From Bradyrhizobium arachidis (GTDB lineage Bacteria > Pseudomonadota > Alphaproteobacteria > Rhizobiales > Xanthobacteraceae), in NCBI RefSeq assembly GCF_015291705.1, contig NZ_CP030050.1, positions 3,596,001 through 3,660,000 of the forward strand: a stretch of DNA of 64,000 nucleotides, in the 5' to 3' direction. Shown piece by piece: positions 61,612 to 64,000 of this stretch (the stretch's first letter is position 1; every line of letters starts with the position of its first letter). Under the pieces are notes generated by a model. The model worked only from the letters and a program-made list of their open reading frames with translations. It searched no databases and had not been told where the DNA came from. The position numbers and the translations under genes were made by a program.

Positions 61612-63345
61612 TTACTTCTTCTTCTGCAGAACGCTCTGCGGATTGAGGTTGCCGATGCGGCCGCTCTCCGAGCCCGCGGCCGGATCGATCACCGCGTTGA
61701 TGAGCGTCGGCTTGCCCGAGGCCATCGCCTCGTTGACGGCGCGCTTCAGTTCATCCGGCGAGGTCGCATTCACGCCGACGCCGCCGAAGGCTTCCATCAT
61801 CTTGTCGTAGCGCGCGCCCTTGACGAACACGGTCGTCGCGGGATCGTCGTTGGCGCCGTTGACGTCGGTGCCGCGATAGATGCCGTCATTGTTGAAGATG
61901 ACGACGCAGATCGGCAGGTTGTAGCGGCAGATGGTCTCGACCTCCATGCCGGAGAAGCCGAACGCCGAGTCGCCTTCCACCGCGAGCACGGGATGGCCGG
62001 TCTCGAGCGCAGCGGCGATCGCCTGGCCCATGCCGATGCCCATCACGCCCCAGGTGCCGACGTCGAGACGCTTGCGGGGCTTGTACATGTCGATGACGCC
62101 GCGGGCGAGATCGAGCGTGTTGGCGCCTTCGTTGACGAGGATCGCCTCGGGGTGATCCTTGATCACGTTCTTCAAGACGCCGAGCGCGCCGTGATAATCC
62201 ATCGGCGATTTGTTGTTCATGAGCTTCGGCGCCATCTTGGCGACGTTCTCGTCGCGCTTGGACGTGATCGCCTTGGTCCAGTCGGCGGGCGGGGCGGTCC
62301 AGCCCGTCGCGATCGCCTGGTTGAAGGCGGAGACGACCGAGCCGATGTCGCCGACCACGGGCGCGACGATCTCGACGTTGGAGTCCATCTCGCGCGGCTC
62401 GATGTCGACCTGGATGAACTTCTTCGGCGTCTCGCCCCAGCTCTTGCCCTTGCCGTGCGAGAGCAGCCAGTTCAGCCGCGCGCCGATCAGCATGACGACA
62501 TCGGAGTCCTTCAGCACGGTCGAGCGGGCCGCACCAGCGCACTGCGGATGCGTGTCGGGGAGGAGGCCCTTGGCCATGCTCATGGGCAGGAACGGCACGC
62601 CGCTCTTCTCGACGAAGCTCTTGATCTCCTCGTCGGCCTGCGCGTACGCCGCGCCCTTGCCGAGGATGATGAGCGGGCGCTTCGCGCTCTTGAGCACGTC
62701 GAGCGCGCGCTTGACCGAAGCGGGCGAGGGGATCTGCGCGGGCGCAGCGTCGATCACCTTGACCAGCGACTTCTGGCCGGCATCGGCGTTCATGACCTGG
62801 CCGAACAGCTTTGCCGGCAGGTCGAGATAGACGCCGCCCGGACGGCCCGAGACCGCGGCGCGGATCGCGCGGGCGAAACCGATGCCGATGTCCTGGGCGT
62901 GCAGCACGCGATAGGCCGCCTTGCACAGCGGCTTTGCGATCGCGAGCTGGTCCATTTCTTCGTAGTCGCCCTGCTGGAGGTCGACGATCTCGCGCTCGGA
63001 CGAGCCGGACACGAGGATCATCGGATAGCAGTTGGTGGTGGCGTGCGCGAGCGCGGTGAGACCGTTGAGGAAGCCGGGCGCCGAGACCGTGAGGCACACG
63101 CCGGGCTTCTTGGTGAGATAGCCGGCGATGCCTGCGGCGTAGCCGGCGTTCTGCTCGTGACGGAAGGAGATCACGCGAATACCCGCGGCCTGCGCCATGC
63201 GGCCCAAATCCGTGATCGGAATGCCCGGCACATTATAGATGGTGTTGATGCCGTTCAGCTTGAGCGCGTCGATGACGAGATGGAAGCCATCCGTCAGTTC
63301 CTGCTCGGTGCCCGGTGCCTCGGACTTGGTCGCGGTATTCAGCAT
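61612..63345 (-). CDS. oxc: Oxalyl-CoA decarboxylase
   Basis: Thiamine diphosphate enzyme of 577 residues that decarboxylates oxalyl-CoA to formyl-CoA and CO2. The start is ATG 63345 ([12 protein letters not shown]) with AGGGAGA upstream. The N-terminal pyrimidine domain has the catalytic Glu in [18 protein letters not shown]. The C-terminal pyrophosphate domain has the ThDP/Mg motif GDSAFGFSG ... NND. Length and motifs agree with the Oxalobacter enzyme. It is 73 bases downstream of the GntR gene, in the same orientation as frc. Confidence 0.96.
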   Translation of the reverse strand: MLNTATKSEAPGTEQELTDGFHLVIDALKLNGINTIYNVPGIPITDLGRMAQAAGIRVISFRHEQNAGYAAGIAGYLTKKPGVCLTVSAPGFLNGLTALAHATTNCYPMILVSGSSEREIVDLQQGDYEEMDQLAIAKPLCKAAYRVLHAQDIGIGFARAIRAAVSGRPGGVYLDLPAKLFGQVMNADAGQKSLVKVIDAAPAQIPSPASVKRALDVLKSAKRPLIILGKGAAYAQADEEIKSFVEKSGVPFLPMSMAKGLLPDTHPQCAGAARSTVLKDSDVVMLIGARLNWLLSHGKGKSWGETPKKFIQVDIEPREMDSNVEIVAPVVGDIGSVVSAFNQAIATGWTAPPADWTKAITSKRDENVAKMAPKLMNNKSPMDYHGALGVLKNVIKDHPEAILVNEGANTLDLARGVIDMYKPRKRLDVGTWGVMGIGMGQAIAAALETGHPVLAVEGDSAFGFSGMEVETICRYNLPICVVIFNNDGIYRGTDVNGANDDPATTVFVKGARYDKMMEAFGGVGVNATSPDELKRAVNEAMASGKPTLINAVIDPAAGSESGRIGNLNPQSVLQKKK

Positions 63346-63418
63346 GGGCCTTGTCTCCCTGGTCTCAAGTAGTGGGGCGAGTTTTTCGCCCTTCTGGTGA
63401 AGGTTGCTAGGTGAACAG

Positions 63419-64000
63419 TTACGTGAACAGTTCCTGGCCGTGCGCTTCGACGTAAGCGGCAAGGCCAAGGGTGTGGTCGCGGGCGCGCTTCTCGGCGAGC
63501 TCGGTGTCGCGCGCCTCGAGTGCTTCGATCATGGCGAGATGCTCGGGCAGCGAGGTCGCGGTGCGGTCCTTGCGCCCGATCGTGAGCTGGCGATAGCCGC
63601 GCACGTGCAGCAAGAGGTCGTTGGTGAGATCGACCAGAACAGGCGATTCCGACAGCGAGATCAGCGCCTGGTGGAAGGCGATGTTGGCGCGCGAATATTC
63701 CTCGACGTGATCCTCGGGCAGGCGGTCCTTGCCGAAGTCCTTGAAGAAGTCGCGCAGCGCCGTGATGTCCTTCTTGCGCGCGGTGGTGGTGATGAGGCGC
63801 GCGGCCATGCTCTCCAGCGCCGCCCAGGCGCGGATCATGTCGACGATCTCGCTCTTGGTCCTGCGCACCACCATGATGCCGCGGCGCGGCACGGTCTTCA
63901 CGAAACCGTCCTGCTCCAGCATCGCGATGGCTTCGCGGATCGGCGTGCGGCTGACACCCAGACGCTCGGACAACGCGCGCTCGTCGAGCATCACCGGCTC
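63419..64000 (-). CDS. GntR/FCD-family regulator (truncated by the window edge)
   Basis: Partial gene, missing its 5' end at 64000. The visible 194 residues begin within the winged helix-turn-helix ([21 protein letters not shown]) and continue through an FCD effector domain (about 75-190), with helices containing [11 protein letters not shown] and [13 protein letters not shown] that carry metal- or acid-binding His/Asp residues in this family. Its position before oxc and frc makes it the probable oxalate regulator. The 17-bp dyads at 36-40 kb are good candidates for its operators (inference). Confidence 0.88.
   Translation of the reverse strand, partial: EPVMLDERALSERLGVSRTPIREAIAMLEQDGFVKTVPRRGIMVVRRTKSEIVDMIRAWAALESMAARLITTTARKKDITALRDFFKDFGKDRLPEDHVEEYSRANIAFHQALISLSESPVLVDLTNDLLLHVRGYRQLTIGRKDRTATSLPEHLAMIEALEARDTELAEKRARDHTLGLAAYVEAHGQELFT

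Overview
The window looks like chromosomal DNA of a slow-growing rhizobial alphaproteobacterium, most likely Bradyrhizobium or a close relative (inference). The reasons are the high GC content, the gene order cytochrome c maturation (cycHJKL/ccmIEFH) - degP - two-component pair - glnE, FixK/FNR-type boxes, an oxalate catabolic locus, cyclase-TolB-TPR proteins, and many intergenic palindromic repeats. I saw no rRNA gene, tRNA gene or CRISPR array.

0.1-17 kb (+ strand) holds core functions: an OmpR-type response regulator with its kinase, two conserved proteins of unknown function, ccmI-ccmE-ccmF-ccmH behind a perfect FixK/FNR-like palindrome, a chemotaxis receptor, a DegP/HtrA protease, a second two-component pair and glnE. 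17-23 kb (- strand) is a formate dehydrogenase operon, fdsG-fdsB-fdsA-fdhD-fdsD, with a divergent LysR regulator (+ strand). 24-36 kb (- strand) carries a PleC-like sensor kinase, a cation efflux protein, a quinone oxidoreductase, a nitronate monooxygenase, small exported or membrane proteins, a fumarylacetoacetate-hydrolase-family protein and a ketopantoate reductase.

36-40 kb (- strand) is an oxalate/formate transport block: a two-CBS-domain protein, two OxlT-like antiporters, and a 45-residue protein too small for routine gene calling. Each of these four genes has its own copy of a 17-bp dyad (TGGYAT-N5-ATGCCA-like) upstream, a candidate regulon. The metabolic half of the pathway (GntR/FCD regulator, oxc, frc, all - strand) lies at 60-64 kb. 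The natural model is: OxlT exchanges oxalate for formate, Frc and Oxc convert oxalate to formate and CO2, Fds oxidises formate to CO2 with NADH, and the GntR protein controls the set.

40-60 kb, between the two oxalate blocks, is an accessory-looking region: an Hsp70-like protein, a DUF2975/XRE pair, a DUF3750 protein, two class III cyclases, a GMC oxidoreductase, many genes under 100 codons, S21, a cold-shock protein, an orphan bioB, a HlyD-type adaptor behind a perfect FixK/FNR box, gene remnants (a C-terminal MFS fragment and a frameshifted opgC tail), and an intact IS1111-type IS110 element with subterminal inverted repeats. The right edge cuts through the GntR gene.
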